Under the pieces are notes generated by a model that was not told the origin of the DNA, searched no databases, and worked only from the letters and a program-made list of their open reading frames with translations. The translations under genes and the position numbers were made by a program. A stretch of 64,000 nucleotides of DNA from positions 237,563,661-237,627,660 of the forward strand of contig CM042685.1 in assembly GCA_023614405.1 (NCBI GenBank). Reading direction: 5' to 3'. This document shows positions 1 through 12,097 of the stretch, piece after piece (position 1 is the stretch's first letter; every line of letters begins with the position of its first letter). The stretch is from Avena insularis. Its lineage: Eukaryota > Streptophyta > Magnoliopsida > Poales > Poaceae.

Positions 1-2798
1 TTGTTGATTGTTGATGACTACTCAAGATACACATGGGTATATTTCTTCAAGTTGAAAAGTGAGACCCAAGAAAACTTCATTGACTTAATCAACATGGCTC
101 AACGTCAACACAATGTCCCCGTGTTGACAATAAAGAGTGACAATGGCACCGAGTTCAAGAACTACACCTTAAATGGATTTCTTAGTGATGAGGGGATAAA
201 ACATTAATATTCCGCTGCATATACCCCTCAACAAAATGGTGTAGCCGAGAGGAAGAACCGGACTCTTATTGATATGGCAAGGACCATGTTGGCGGACTTT
301 AAATCTCCATACAATTTTTGGGCCGAAGCAATCTCCACCGCATGACATGCATCAAACCGGCTCTACCTCCGCAAAGAATTGATCAAGAATCTAGATGAAA
401 TTCTTACCAGTAACAATCCCAACATTTCATACTTCCAGGTGTTCAGTTGTAAGGGTTTCTATCGCATAAAGGGTGTTCGTTTGTCCAAATTTGATTCCAA
501 AGCATTAGAGGGTATTTTTGTTGGTTATGGTCTCGAATACCACACTTATAGAATCTATGAAAAGCTCTCTAGAACTATCATAGAATATTGTAGTGTGGTT
601 TTTGAAGAATATGATGGTCCCCAAAGGGCGTGTGTTGATGTTTGTGATGTAGATGATGAAATGCCTCAGGATGCCATAGGGAGAATGGGTGCGGGATTCA
701 TTCGCCCCGTTGAGGAACCCCTTATGGATGATCAAAAAGAACTATGCCCTACTCAAGTGGAGCCCTCATCTTCACAACATCAACAAGCTCCTATCGAGGA
801 GGACAATGACCCAAGCGAAAGAAAAGTTGTGGACCCTCAACAAGTTGATCAGGGAGAATCCTCTAGCCAGGAGGAGCATGAGTCTTCATTTTCCAGAATG
901 TCTAGCACTACTTAGTCTATTGAACAAGGAAGATTTGTACAATATGCCATAAGATCATCTCAATGCATGTCTAGAAGTGTGCCTGATCAAGACCAAGGTC
1001 AATTTGTGCCTCTTGATGAAGAGAATGATTCCTATGATGATCAAGGTCAAGTTAATGGTCAAGACGAGGACCAAAATTATGAAGATATCCCCACAAGAAA
1101 CAACAAGAAGATCGAAACTCGTCGCCAAGCTAGAGTGGATAGAATGTTGGAATTAAGAGACCACACTCTACAGAATGTGGTAGGGGATCTAAGAAGAGGG
1201 ATGTCCACTAGAGCTTAATTGAAGAGTTTTTGTGATCACCAAGCACACATTTACATGGTGGAACCAAAGAAAGTTTGGGAAGCTCTTGAAGATTCAGATT
1301 GGTTGGAAGCAATGCACAAAGAGCTCAACAACTTTGAGAGTAACAAAGTATGGAAGTTAGTTGAAAAGCCAAAAGATTGCCGCAATGTTATAGGCACCAA
1401 GTGGATATTCAAGAAAAAGCAAGATGAGCATGGAATTGTTGTGAGGAACAAGGCAATATTGGTTGCATAAGGGTTCTCTCAAATTGAAGGCATTGATTAT
1501 GGAGAGACATATTCACCCGTGGCTCGCATTGAGTCCATCCGTATCCTTCTTGCTTATGCGGCACATCATAACTTTAAATTACAACAAATGGATGTACAAA
1601 GTGCATTTCTTAATGGTCCATTGCATGAGTTGGTATATGTGAAGCAACCCTTGGGGTTCGAGGATCCTAACTTCCCAAACCATGTCTACAAACTTGATAA
1701 GGCGCTCTATGGGTTCAAACAAGCCCCACACACGTGGTATGAGCACCTTAGAGAGTTGTTGTTAGACCCTGGGTTTGAGGTTGGGAAAATCAATCCCACT
1801 CTTTTTACTAAGAAGGTCAATGGGGAGCTTTTTGTATGCCAAATATATGTTTATGATATTATCTTTGGCTCATCTAACAAAGCTTTTAATGATGAATTCT
1901 CAAAGCTTATGACTAATAGGTTCCGGATGTCTATGATGGGGGAATTGAGAGTATTTCTTGGTTTTGAGATCAAGCAAGTAAGAGGAGGAACCTTTTTCAA
2001 CCAAGACAAGTATACTCAAGATATGCTCAAGAGATTCAACATGAAATGTTTAAATGGAGATCCTACTCCCATGGCAACAAAGACTCATCTTGAACTAAAC
2101 CCAAATGGTAAAGATGTAGATCAAAAGGTATACCGGTCTATGATTGGTTCTTTGCTTTACCTTTGTGCATCTAGACCCGATATTGTGTTGAGTGTAGGAG
2201 TGTGTGCTAGATATCAAGAGGCTCCTAAAGAAAGCCATTTGATGGCGGTCAAGAGAATCTTTCGATATTTGGTTCATACCCCAAACTATGGTATTTGGTA
2301 TCCTCGAGGCTCAACATTCTCTCTTTGTGGATACATGGACTCGGATTGGGCTGGTGATAAGGATGATAGAAAATCAACCTCTAGGGCTTGCCAATTCCTT
2401 GGTAGGTCCTTGGTGTGTTGGTCTTCTAAGAAGCAAAACTTTATATCTCTCCATAGCCGAAGCCGAGTATGTGGCAGCTGCTAGTGCTTGTACTCAATTT
2501 GCTATGGATGAGGCAAATTTTAAAGGAATACGATGTCCATTGTGACAAAGTGCCTCTTCTATGTGACAATGAAAGTTCTATCAAGATTGCTTACAACCTA
2601 GTGTATCATATAAGGACAAAGCATATTGAGATTCATCATCACTTCATTAGATACCATGTCGATCGAGGTGATATTGAGCTATCTTATGTGTCAACCAAAG
2701 ACCAACTTGCCGACATTTTCACAAAGCCACTTTATGAAGCAAGGTTTTGTTATTTGAGGAATGAACTAAATATCATAAATTCAAGGAGCTTGACTTGA
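1..2798 (+). pseudogene. Decayed copia pol: integrase, reverse transcriptase, RNase H
   Basis: One frame runs from base 1 to about 2440, broken by in-frame stops near 205, 343, 913, 1216 and 1468. The integrase core shows VDDYSRYTWV and SDNGTEF, then QQNGVAERKNRT just after the first stop. An acidic, Ser/Gln-rich linker covers about 640-1200. The RT starts near 1260 (EALEDSDWLEAM), with KWIFK, QMDVQSAFLNG and LYGFKQAP. Its active-site box reads YVYD where the family has YVDD. RNase H motifs (YMDSDWAGD, then EAEYVAA, then TKHIEI and QLADIFTKPL) are spread over three frames, so frameshifts lie near 2440 and 2510. The gene is not functional as read; the integrase zinc finger, protease and gag are off the left edge. 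Confidence 0.93.
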
Positions 2799-3227
2799 TC
2801 ACCTTGCATACTCACCTATGTCTTGACCCTTATTTGGTTTAGGTGCAGGCATGGAGATATGAGGAGTGTGGTCCTAATACATTGGACTATCCCTCCCCCC
2901 ATAATGCCAACATTAAGAAATTCAATTATATTAATATCATTTTGTGATATGTGAGCTTCATTGATGAGTAGTGGCTATGAACCCAAGGATAATTCTTCGC
3001 GGTGTCAAGCCACAAACTCTTACATGGTGGCCTCGGCCACCGCCCTCTTCTTATTGAAGAGATGGTTCGTTCTTTGTGTTTACTTGGAGCTCTATTGAAC
3101 ATGTTAGTGGATTTCTATGGTTTTTCTTGATTCTTCACAGTTTGATACCTTAACCCAAGCCTATCCCTTGTCAATAACCCTCTATCTCTCATATATGTAC
3201 CCAAACAACCAAACCTGGTGTTTTTGG

Positions 3228-3330
3228 TCGAGGAGGACCGGAGTCTTCGGTGTGCTCACACCGGAGTCTCCAGTGTGGGCCAGAGTCTCCGGTCCAAACG
3301 GTTTTCGGGCTCCACTTAAGGGAGGTCGGG
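3228..3330. repeat. First cluster of near-palindromic CCGGAGTCTCCGG repeats
   Basis: Several degenerate copies of the unit ACCGGAGTCTCCGGTGTG occur here (for example at 3237, 3269 and 3289). The same unit recurs at 3690-3812 and, most densely, inside the 3' LTR of the same element at 14837-15186. Confidence 0.8.
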
Positions 3331-3689
3331 GTGAACTGAAACGAGCAGTTTCATTATTCCACCCCCGACCTCTCCTCTCAACCCCATCGCCTCTCCTTCC
3401 AAATCACCTCCCCGGAGGTCACGAATCCCTGGGGATCGGCCGTGCCATCAGCCAACATCTTCCCCTACACCTTTGGGCCCTTCCCACTAGTGGAATCGAT
3501 CCAATGGATAGATCTGGTACCTATCCTCCTCCTTTTGCACTTAGGGTTCACCCCTTGATATGTTTTGAGGATTGTACTGATTTTGCCCACTGGAATCACT
3601 TGTTTGCGTGCACACTATCACATTAGCCTTGTTTCCTTGCATGATATGTTAGATTCACTACCTCCCGAGGCCTCATTGTGCATGCCCGA

Positions 3690-3812
3690 CTCTCCCGACC
3701 AGAGACTCCGGTCCTCCAGGTGGGAGACTCCGGTCCTATGGGCCGGAGACTCCGGTCTGAGCCGAAAACTCTGGTGTGAACTACGGAGACTCCGGTGTGG
3801 AGTGACTCTGGC
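3690..3812. repeat. Second cluster of near-palindromic CCGGAGTCTCCGG repeats
   Basis: About six units, mostly as GAGACTCCGGT, the opposite-strand form of the motif seen at 3228-3330. Spacing is irregular, about 20 bases. The change of orientation between clusters is visible directly. Confidence 0.8.
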
Positions 3813-3897
3813 ACATCCAGCAAAGACTCGAGGGTCTTGTTTTACATTTCCAGGACATATATGCTTACCTCCATGCTATCTCCCTCATTGATTTTCA

Positions 3898-4704
3898 TAG
3901 GTGGCTCTAGTTCTCATCGTCCTCCTCGTACCAAGGCCAAGTCAAAGAGGGCAGATCCGCGATATGATGAGACAGAGGGTCAGTTTGTTATGCCCCCGTC
4001 CAACCGGAGGCAGCAGGCCTGTGATGCATCATACATGAGGAGGGAGCATGACTGTATTGAGGAAGATACCCGTGCCAAGAGGGTAAAGTATGGCAATCTA
4101 CAATCTTTGATCCGCATGTCAAAGAAGGAGTATCATGAGTTGCGCAAAACACTATTCTATGACTTGCCACAGACCAATGAGGATCCATGTTATTGGAGGA
4201 AGGAGCAAGCTGTGTTCATGAAAGACATTTACAACAAGCTCACCAAGTCACCCATGTGCCCCCAGAAGTACATGAGTATTGAGCAGATACGGAACAACAC
4301 ATACTTCACTGATGCACTGTGGATTTCTGAGAAGCTAGGGTTGTTCGGTCTGATGGAGCTCCGTCAGGATTACAACATCACTCTTGTGCAGCAGTTCTAT
4401 GCCATAGTGGTGTTTGGGTCTGACCAAGCAAGGACAATGACTTGGATGACTGGAGATCACTGCAGTACTGCGACCTTCTATGACTTTGATGATGCTATCT
4501 CTAAGACTTTTAAGGGTATGTCCGCTCATATTGGGCACCGTATGCACTCTGCATCACTTGGGGAGAACAAAAACAAGCTTGCACCTTTGTCTGGCAGCAC
4601 AGGAGTTGCGGGTGGGTCCAAGGGCCTCAAGCCCCTTTACAATCTGATGTTGAGGATCTTCCGCCATACCATTTACCCTAGTGTTGGAAATGATGATGCC
4701 ATCA
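3898..4704 (+). pseudogene. Extra ORF downstream of copia pol, interrupted by an insertion
   Basis: An open frame of roughly 265 codons follows an acceptor-like TTTTCATAG. The product is basic at the start (RPPRTKAKSK) and then rich in aromatic and charged residues (YGNLQSLIRMSKKEY, QQFYAIVVFG, MTWMTGDHCST, FYDFDDAI). I recognise this as the uncharacterised ORF found between pol and the 3' LTR of Maximus/SIRE-type grass copia elements; its role is unknown, although env-like functions have been proposed for SIRE. The frame runs into the minus-strand insertion at 4705. After the insertion, at about 14597, the same frame resumes and stays open to a TGA at 14676, which is the first base triplet of the LTR. 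Confidence 0.7.
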
Positions 4705-5656
4705 TGAAAGGATAGAGATGTCACCTAGAGGGGGGTGAATAGGCAATTTCAAAACTATTACGGTTTTGGCTTGATAGAATGCGGAATTAAACTAATGTTT
4801 ATTTTACAAGCACAAAACCTAAATACACTAGGTTCAACTAAGTGCACCAACATCAAAATAAGCTAAGCAAGATAGCACAAAATATACCACAAGTGATAAG
4901 CAAGATATAAGTACTTCAAGCTCGATGGCTATCACAAGGAAAGTAAGCTCAGATATAGAGATAACCGAGGCACGCGGAGACGAAGATGTATTCCCGTGTT
5001 CACCACCTTTGGGAAGGGGGCTACGTCACGTTGGAGAGGTGTGAGGTTCCACAAAGGATTCCTCACGCGCCACAAAGGCTCACCTTCTTCTCCGAGTCTA
5101 TCCCACGAAGGAATAGGCCCTTTCCTTATGGATAGCTTTTCCTCCACTCCAGAGATGGCAAGCTCCACAACCACTTCACAAGCTCCACGAAGGAGAAGCC
5201 CGGGACTCTTCACAATATTCCACAAAGAGAACACCACAACACCAACCTCCAAGCCAACTAGGAGGTCACCCTCCAAGAGTAACAAGCTCACGGTCTCTCA
5301 CTCGAACAAATCGAAATGGAGAGCTCAACGCTTATGCAAGAATGCAAAGAAAGAACACCAAGGGTGCTCAAATCCTCCACTCTCAAATCCCACCAAAGCA
5401 ACAAGTGCTAGGGAGGAATTAGGGAGGAAGAACAATGGTGGAAATCAACAAATGACCCCAAGATCTAGATCCAATGGGTTCCCCTCACTTAGAGGAGGAA
5501 TTGATTGGTGGGGATTGTATATCTAGATCTCTTCCAAAGCCCTCAAAAAGATGCAAGAATCATAGGAGGGAAGGGAGAGGAAGCAAGCTCAAAGGGGTCA
5601 ACAACGGTGGTCAAAAACGTGCTCAAGAGCCTTAGAAGTTTGGGGAAGAAGCCCGC

Positions 5657-5664
5657 CCTTTATA
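5657..5664 (-). promoter_or_regulatory. TATA box in the 3' LTR of the gag-only copia element
   Basis: TATAAAGG on the minus strand. It is aligned with the TATAAAAGG box of the 5' LTR at 13052-13060. Confidence 0.5.
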
Positions 5665-5820
5665 CCCCTTCAAGGGGATGACCGTTGGAGGCAAAACGTG
5701 CTGGACGGACACGTTCCGGCGGCAAAACCGGCGCCGCCGGATTAGCTGCCGGAATTTCCGGTCAAAACAGGAAGTTCCGGCAAAAACCGAAACAGCATAC
5801 TGGACAGTTTTCGGCAATTT

Positions 5821-5867
5821 GCGAGTTAGTTCAAAACGGTGACACTTATTTAGGATTGGAGGGAGTA
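5821..5867. mobile_element. Remnant end of a Stowaway-type MITE in the 3' LTR
   Basis: The sequence ends TTAGGATTGGAGGGAGTA. GGGAG followed by the dinucleotide TA is the terminus of Tc1/mariner Stowaway elements in grasses. The undamaged LTR has TA at the matching place (just before CATGTCTTCAC), which fits a TA target site. The opposite MITE end is missing together with about 670 bases of LTR. Confidence 0.65.
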
Positions 5868-6428
5868 CATGTCTTCACATGTCCATTATCACCAATATGG
5901 ATGGCGAGTTTCAAGCAAATGATCTTCTCGAGATGCTTATCTTAAACTTGCCCTTCTCAACCATACCACAGGATCCATGTGGTACATTCTTTATGCTTCA
6001 TGTGTTGACCAACTTGAAATCACTCTTCACTCTTTGTATAGGTCAACCATGTATCTTCTAATGCTCCATCTCAATATCTTGAGGTACATAAAGAACTCTT
6101 AATTTGATTACATGCTCTAAATCTTAGTCAATCATAGCTCAACTAATGAGGCTATCATGACACCGTATTAGAGCCATATCTTGAATTCTTCTATTGAAAT
6201 CACACTCTCAAGATCTTGATCATATCATATTATTCTCTTCAACTCGATGATCTTGATGCCAATACTCAAGGTATATCTTTATCTTCATGGCATCCATACT
6301 TGAATCCAACACATAGACTACAAGCATGACCTATGGAATATTCCTTCATATAAAACTTAGTGAAAACATTAGTCCATAGGGATTGTCATTAATCACCAAA
6401 ACCACACATAGGGGCAATTACTCTTTCA

Positions 6429-6442
6429 ATCTCCCCCATTTT
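6429..6442 (-). promoter_or_regulatory. Polypurine tract of the gag-only copia element
   Basis: Minus strand AAAATGGGGGAGAT directly abuts the TGAAAGAG start of the 3' LTR. This is the primer site for plus-strand DNA synthesis. The same tract also lies just outside the 5' LTR at 14450-14463, which is unexpected. Confidence 0.7.
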
Positions 6443-9400
6443 GGTAATTGATGACAATCACAATAAGAGGGTTTATATAATGAATATTAGAAACAAGTAC
6501 GCAACTTATCCGAGAATAAGTTGTGTACAAGAGGTTGCATTTTATATGGTCAAGTAACACAAAGGTACTAGCACATATCAAAACTGATTCTACTTACACA
6601 AACTACAACTAATGTAAGAGATGTGAGTAGAACCAACATATATAGAGCAAACTCCCCCACAATATATGCATGTGTGATGAACTTGAATTTCATTGCATAC
6701 ATTGTCAAGAATAAACTTTGGGAGAGTTTACACTATATATACAACCATGCAAAACATAATAAAGATGAAATACATGAAAGGCAGACACTTAAGAACAACT
6801 AATTAAGTATAAAACCATTTCCCTTAAACCCTCTAAACTTCTCCCCCATTGACAACGAGTGCCAAAATGGATGAAAAAGTTAGAAGGACAATATAGTATG
6901 AGTTCATCCCCAAGGTGTGCATTTCTCATAATTTGAGTGAAATCAAATGCACGTATCCAATGATGAATATTTGGAGGAAATCAAGCTATATTGAGGATCA
7001 AAGATTGCTACAAGGATAAAACGGTGAAGAAACTTCAACGGATGAAGCAAGCAATCCAATGATCCAAAAATCAAATGGACAAATAGTGCTCTAAATGAAA
7101 TAAGGAAGATCCCCAAGGTTCGTGCATAAATTTAATTATTGTATTTGAATACAATATGCACAAACATGGAATCCTCACTCCCTCTATATTATTTAGAACA
7201 CAACCAAGATACAAGGAGTAGATATAAATAAACACACTTGTCAAGACAAGCTTAAGTCCAAAACAAACCAAATATGAGATATGAGTGCGTGAAGATGCAA
7301 TAAAAGTAAACCAAGCACTCATAAATCAAGACCTTAGCAATACCATTAAAAACCAAGAGGATAAGAGATATGGTCGGCAAAGAGCGATGACATCAAGGCG
7401 AGAGATTAACACTCTCGTGTATATAAGTTTATAAGTGGAAAAAACATGAGAATAATCCACAAATAAACAACCATACATAAGAGGTCAATAAAATAAGAAA
7501 ACATGATATCCAAGAGGAAGTCATAAGATATACCAAACATGATATTTTTTGCTTAAGTGCATATATAGCAATGGCTCTATTTTGTCTTATGGTATATCAA
7601 TGAACTTCACCAAAGAAAAAAATAAAAACCTCAAAAACATCACAACTAACACTAAGGGGACAAATGCTAGTTGGGATACTTTGAGAAAAGCAACAAGTAT
7701 CAAAAGGAAGCATTCAAAGCAATTTCAACAATATTGCACATGAGAGTACCTTGAGGAATTGATATGCAATAAATTGCTAGAAGGCATATTTTGAATTGGT
7801 GAATCATGAATATGATTTTACATACTCCCCATTATATGCATCATCTCAAATTACTCACATAAGCAATAAGGATAAAGAAGTCTTTCAAAGATCCTTACAA
7901 GAACCGCAACATTTACAAACGGATAAATTCATGCCAAGATGCAACCTACAAGAGATTGGATGAAAGAATAGTATGCATGAATAAGATACTTGTTACCGAG
8001 ATAGCAATGGTATGATGTAGTAGATAAGAATTTTTCGATCATCCTAGCTTGGCTCCAATTATCATGTGGTGACAACACTTTCCTTATAGACGAGACAAGC
8101 ATCCACTGCATCTCCAATGTACCTAAAACAACATTCAAGTACATCTTGGTCCCCAAACTTAATGGGTCCAAAGTGGTTAGACTAACCATAACACATAGGA
8201 CACACTCCATAAAAATATGTACATATTTAGAGATGAAATTTGAATTTCATGCACATCTTAGCCGTTTAAGGATTTGATGGATTATACCCTATATATTAGA
8301 TCAAATAAAGCAAACACATGGAGACTTTCAATACCCAAATAAGATATAATTTGGAAAAACACCAAAATATTCAAGAAGGCATACAGGGTGTGACAAAACA
8401 CACTTGTTGCCCAAACTATATCAAAGAATCAAATCAACACAAGATTTGTTCAACGAAGTTCAACCAATGAACTAAGCAAAAACTATTGAGCAAAAATATG
8501 AAATAAAAACAAAAATACTCAACGATTTATCTCATTCAAGCAAATAAAATAGAAAATAAAGAATGAGATAACAAACTCCCAAAAGAGCAAGGTTTCAACA
8601 AATAAACCAAACCCTTAAAACTTTTCACAATGGCACAAAGTTCCGAGAAGAAAAGGTTTGTCTTCCACTAAAACACATTTTATAATAATTAAAAACATCA
8701 TCAAAGAGATGTTCAAAAGCCAAGGAAGACAATGGGAGCCACAACAAATTTTTGGAAAGAAAATAAGGCAATAAGAGGTGAAATCCAAGGTGAAGATGAT
8801 CCACAAATGCTACCACACATAAGTATATCAATTGTAGAAGACAATGAGTGTATTGGAATTGATTTCCGATGGTATATTGCATGGATATTAAAGATAAATC
8901 TTCACAATAAAAAGCATAGGATAGGAATAAAAATATTAAGCACTATGCAAAGATAGAGATTCTTGATAGCTTCAATCTAGTCACACAATCATGCAAAGCA
9001 ATGATTAGAATAACTTGAAGCAAATGGTCTCCCAAAAAGATATAGAGATATGTATTTGAGGAATACTGCATTAAGAATTTCTTGCTCAAACAAAGACCAA
9101 AAAGACGAGCAATAAAAGCTTCTAACAAAAATAGGACCTTGTTTGAGCCAACATGCCACCTAGAAACAAGATAATCAACAATATCAACTCTAAGTGACAC
9201 TACCTCATATGTTCACATTTCCTAGGATTGTGATATGCAAAAGAAGCATATTACTTCCCCATAATGCGATATTCAATTTTTCTTAATAAGAGGAAAAGAA
9301 ACCTCAACTAGAGAGAATTAATGGACATTTAGAATTTGAATTTCTCACGAGTATGACACGCCACATAGTGACTAGATAAGCTTGCAATATCAATACTAAG

Positions 9401-9883
9401 TGGTAGTACTCACGTACACACATTTTAAGGTTTGAGAGAAGCACGGGCATGTCACTCCCCCCAAAATGGGATGTTCCATTAACCACTCGAAAAGAGCCAA
9501 ATAAGATATCATCAAGATGCATTAGAGGCTCAAAACAAAACACACGGGTAAATGATGTGCCAAACACCTAGACATACTTGAATACACAAAATAATCAAGC
9601 ATGAGGCACACCAAATACAAACACATACTTGGTACACAACCAAAACATGTAAAGGGGCAAGTAACTTACAAAATAAATGGGTTAAGTACAAGTTACCGCG
9701 AAGAGGCACATTGGATATAAGATAGGGAAATGATAATTTGTATGACTTGGCTAGATCAAATATAATATATGAAGATCCCTTAATTCTTCATGAGTTAGCC
9801 AAGTCTTCAATGCCCTCCATAAACACCTATTGATCAAGTTTGAGCTTGTTGGTCCCCAACCAAGTTGGGTCCTAAGAGGTTAG
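6443..9883 (-). other. AT-rich internal region of the gag-only copia element, no pol
   Basis: Only short ORFs occur on either strand, and none has integrase, RT or RNase H motifs. On the minus strand several G-rich tracts resembling polypurine tracts recur (near 6650, 6843, 7828, 9257 and 9455). The region seems to be non-coding filler between gag and the 3' LTR. Its origin is not recognisable by eye. Confidence 0.6.
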
Positions 9884-12041
9884 TCACAATAGGCTTGGCA
9901 ACCCAAATGGCTCTTTTCTTGACACCACTTTGAGTTCCAACAAACTTGGCAAACACAATGCCATCCTTATCCTTCCTAAGATAATAATCATCATAAAAAT
10001 GATAGGGTTAGATAAGGTACCGTTTGAACATGAAGAGGCAAAGTGCCCCTTAACACGACATATGTAGCAACAAGTGCTCCCCTTTCTCTTCTTCATTGAT
10101 TTCTTGGCTTGGGGAGCATTATCTTGATTCTTCTTTGGAAGTGGCCTAACTTCAACTTGGGCTGGACCTTGTACTTGTGGCCGCTTCCCTTGTTGCTTCT
10201 CACTCTAAGTGCTTTTTCTTTAATGGACAAGATCTTACATGATGTCCTTCAACCTTGCACTTAAAGCAAATAATCTTGGCCAAATTCTTGACTTGGTTTT
10301 GGCCCTTCTTCTTATTTCTCTTGGACTTGTTATTGTTATTGGAGTTGAATCCAAGTCTACTTTTATCATTGGGGGATTTTTGCACACTCAAAATATTATC
10401 GAGTGTGGATTTCCCTTCATGACTCTTTTCCAAGTCATTCCTCAAGGAAGTGACTTGGGACTTGAGCTCTTTGATTTACTCTACATGGTTAGTATAGATA
10501 CAAGTACTATAGGAAGTAGAAGCTTCATTATTAGAGCAACAAGGCAAAGCAAGTAATCCAACACAAGGTTTATCAATAGTATGGCTAGATGGATTACTAG
10601 GACTAGCACACGGCAAAATAGAATTTTGAGTAGAAGTTGTGCTAATGTCCAAAAGAGGCTCACAAGATGTTACTTAGTAATACTTGCCTCACGAGATAAC
10701 ATTAGCCCATCATGGGAGATTAGAAGATCATTATGAGAGCCTGGGAGCTTTTCATGACTTTCTTCCAATTTCCTATACTTGCTAGTTAGCAAATCAAGTT
10801 GAGCCCTTAGTTCAACGTTCTCCTTTAGGGTAGATGCTTCACAAGAAGTAGAGTTAGTAGCACAAGCATCATTAATGTAATTTTTATTTTCAAGCTCACA
10901 AGATTCAATTTTTTGTGTGAGGAGACAATTAGTGTGCTTCTCCTCGGCAAACTCTTGCTTAAGGAGATTGAATCTCTGAATCTCATCATCAAGTTGGAAA
11001 TCCAACTCCTCTATGGTTCCCGTTTGTTTAGTTATGGTGTCCATAACATGTTTGAGACAAGTAACGGCTTATTATTACCACGAAGAGAGGTACACAAAAA
11101 AGTCAACTCAAGCAAGAGAGCACTAGTATCCTCATCAATGTCATCATCACTATCATCATTATCATTGCTATTATCTTTAGAAGATATATTGGGATCTAAA
11201 GTAGGAGATACCTTTGATCCTCTTGCCATAAGGCACATGTGAGCACGGGAGGATGAAGATGAGGATATTCTTGAATCTTCATTCATGATCATGTCTTGCT
11301 CCATAGAATGTTTGATTTCCTCTACATTGTTAATAAACAACTAGAGGAAATAGAAGCATTTTGTTCATGGGAACAAGGCAAATCAAGCATATCATCTACA
11401 CTAGTACTCAAAAAATTTCTAGAAGATATACAAGGACTAGCAATACTAGGGTATATAGCATCATTGTTGCAAGAAGTGCTTAAGTCCAAACTCTCTACAC
11501 CATTATCATTTATAGAACACGAATCATTGGTGTAAAGAGAAACACTACCATCATCACATATGATTTTTCCACTCACCATGCCATTACCTTGTGACTTGTC
11601 ACATGTAAGTGAGGTGGAAAGAATTGAGGTCACATCGCGACCGGAGGTGGAAGCAACTTGGAGCTCTTCATGATGTGAGTGAGAAGAGAGCTCCTTTGAG
11701 ATACCACCAACCCTATGAGAAATGGAGCCACCAAATATTTCTTTAAGCTTGGTCCACATCTCATGAGATGACTTGCGCTTTACAAGTGTCAAGAACAAAT
11801 TAACTGTGGGGCTCAAAGAGAAAATAAGCTCATTAGATACTTGAGCTTCGAGATGTAAATTTTTCTCATCCTCTAGAGATAGATTTTGAGGATCCATCGG
11901 AGGAGAAAAACCTACATCTAGAAATCGCTCAATATTTGGACACAAGGTCCGAAGATTATAAAGCAAGCAATTTCTCCACAAAGCATAATTTGTTCCATCA
12001 AAGATAATTGTGTCATTATGCACTATACTACTAGCCGACAT
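9884..12041 (-). pseudogene. gag: Copia gag with two CCHC zinc knuckles, broken frame
   Basis: The start at 12041 follows the primer-binding site by about 43 bases and opens a 239-residue frame with the usual copia gag opening (FDGTNYALWR, then EMWTKLKEIFGG). It is broken near 11322. Further frames carry an acidic Ser/Asp-rich stretch (about 11032-11340), a Glu/Leu-rich helical segment likely to form a coiled coil (10670-11044), and two zinc knuckles of the form C-x2-C-x4-H-x4-C: CFKCKVEGHHVRSC near 10230 and CYICRVKGHFASSC near 10060. Gag would form the particle and bind RNA. Stops and shifts make this copy non-functional as read. Confidence 0.8.
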
Positions 12042-12083
12042 CTTTACACTCTAGGCGGTGAAGCCTAAACAAGGAGATACCTT

Positions 12084-12095
12084 GCTCTGATACCA
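12084..12095 (-). promoter_or_regulatory. Primer-binding site (initiator tRNA-Met)
   Basis: Minus strand TGGTATCAGAGC, one or two bases inside the 5' LTR end at 12098. This is the standard plant copia primer site and fixes the orientation of the element. Confidence 0.9.
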
Positions 12096-12097
12096 AT

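Larger units (their letters stand above)
2799..3897 (+). other. Spacer between pol and the downstream ORF of the outer copia element
   Basis: No coding region is recognisable. The stretch contains two clusters of an imperfect ACCGGAGTCTCCGGT motif (listed separately) and ends in a pyrimidine-rich tract followed by TTTTCATAG at about 3892-3900, which resembles a splice acceptor just before the downstream ORF. Splicing of the downstream ORF is an inference. Confidence 0.5.
4705..6428 (-). repeat. 3' LTR of the gag-only copia element (internally deleted copy)
   Basis: It matches 12098-14449 over most of its length and has TGAAAG/CTTTCA termini. It lacks a block equivalent to about 13217-13885 of the other LTR; in that place sits the end of a Stowaway-type MITE (about 5821-5865). 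A minus-strand TATAAAGG box lies at 5657-5664. Similarity to the other copy continues beyond this terminus to about 6570. Confidence 0.85.

Noticed and set aside
4996..5526. 176-codon frame, repeated at 12389-12913
   Set aside because: It is LTR sequence present in both LTRs of the gag-only copia element and lies antisense to it; no known family.
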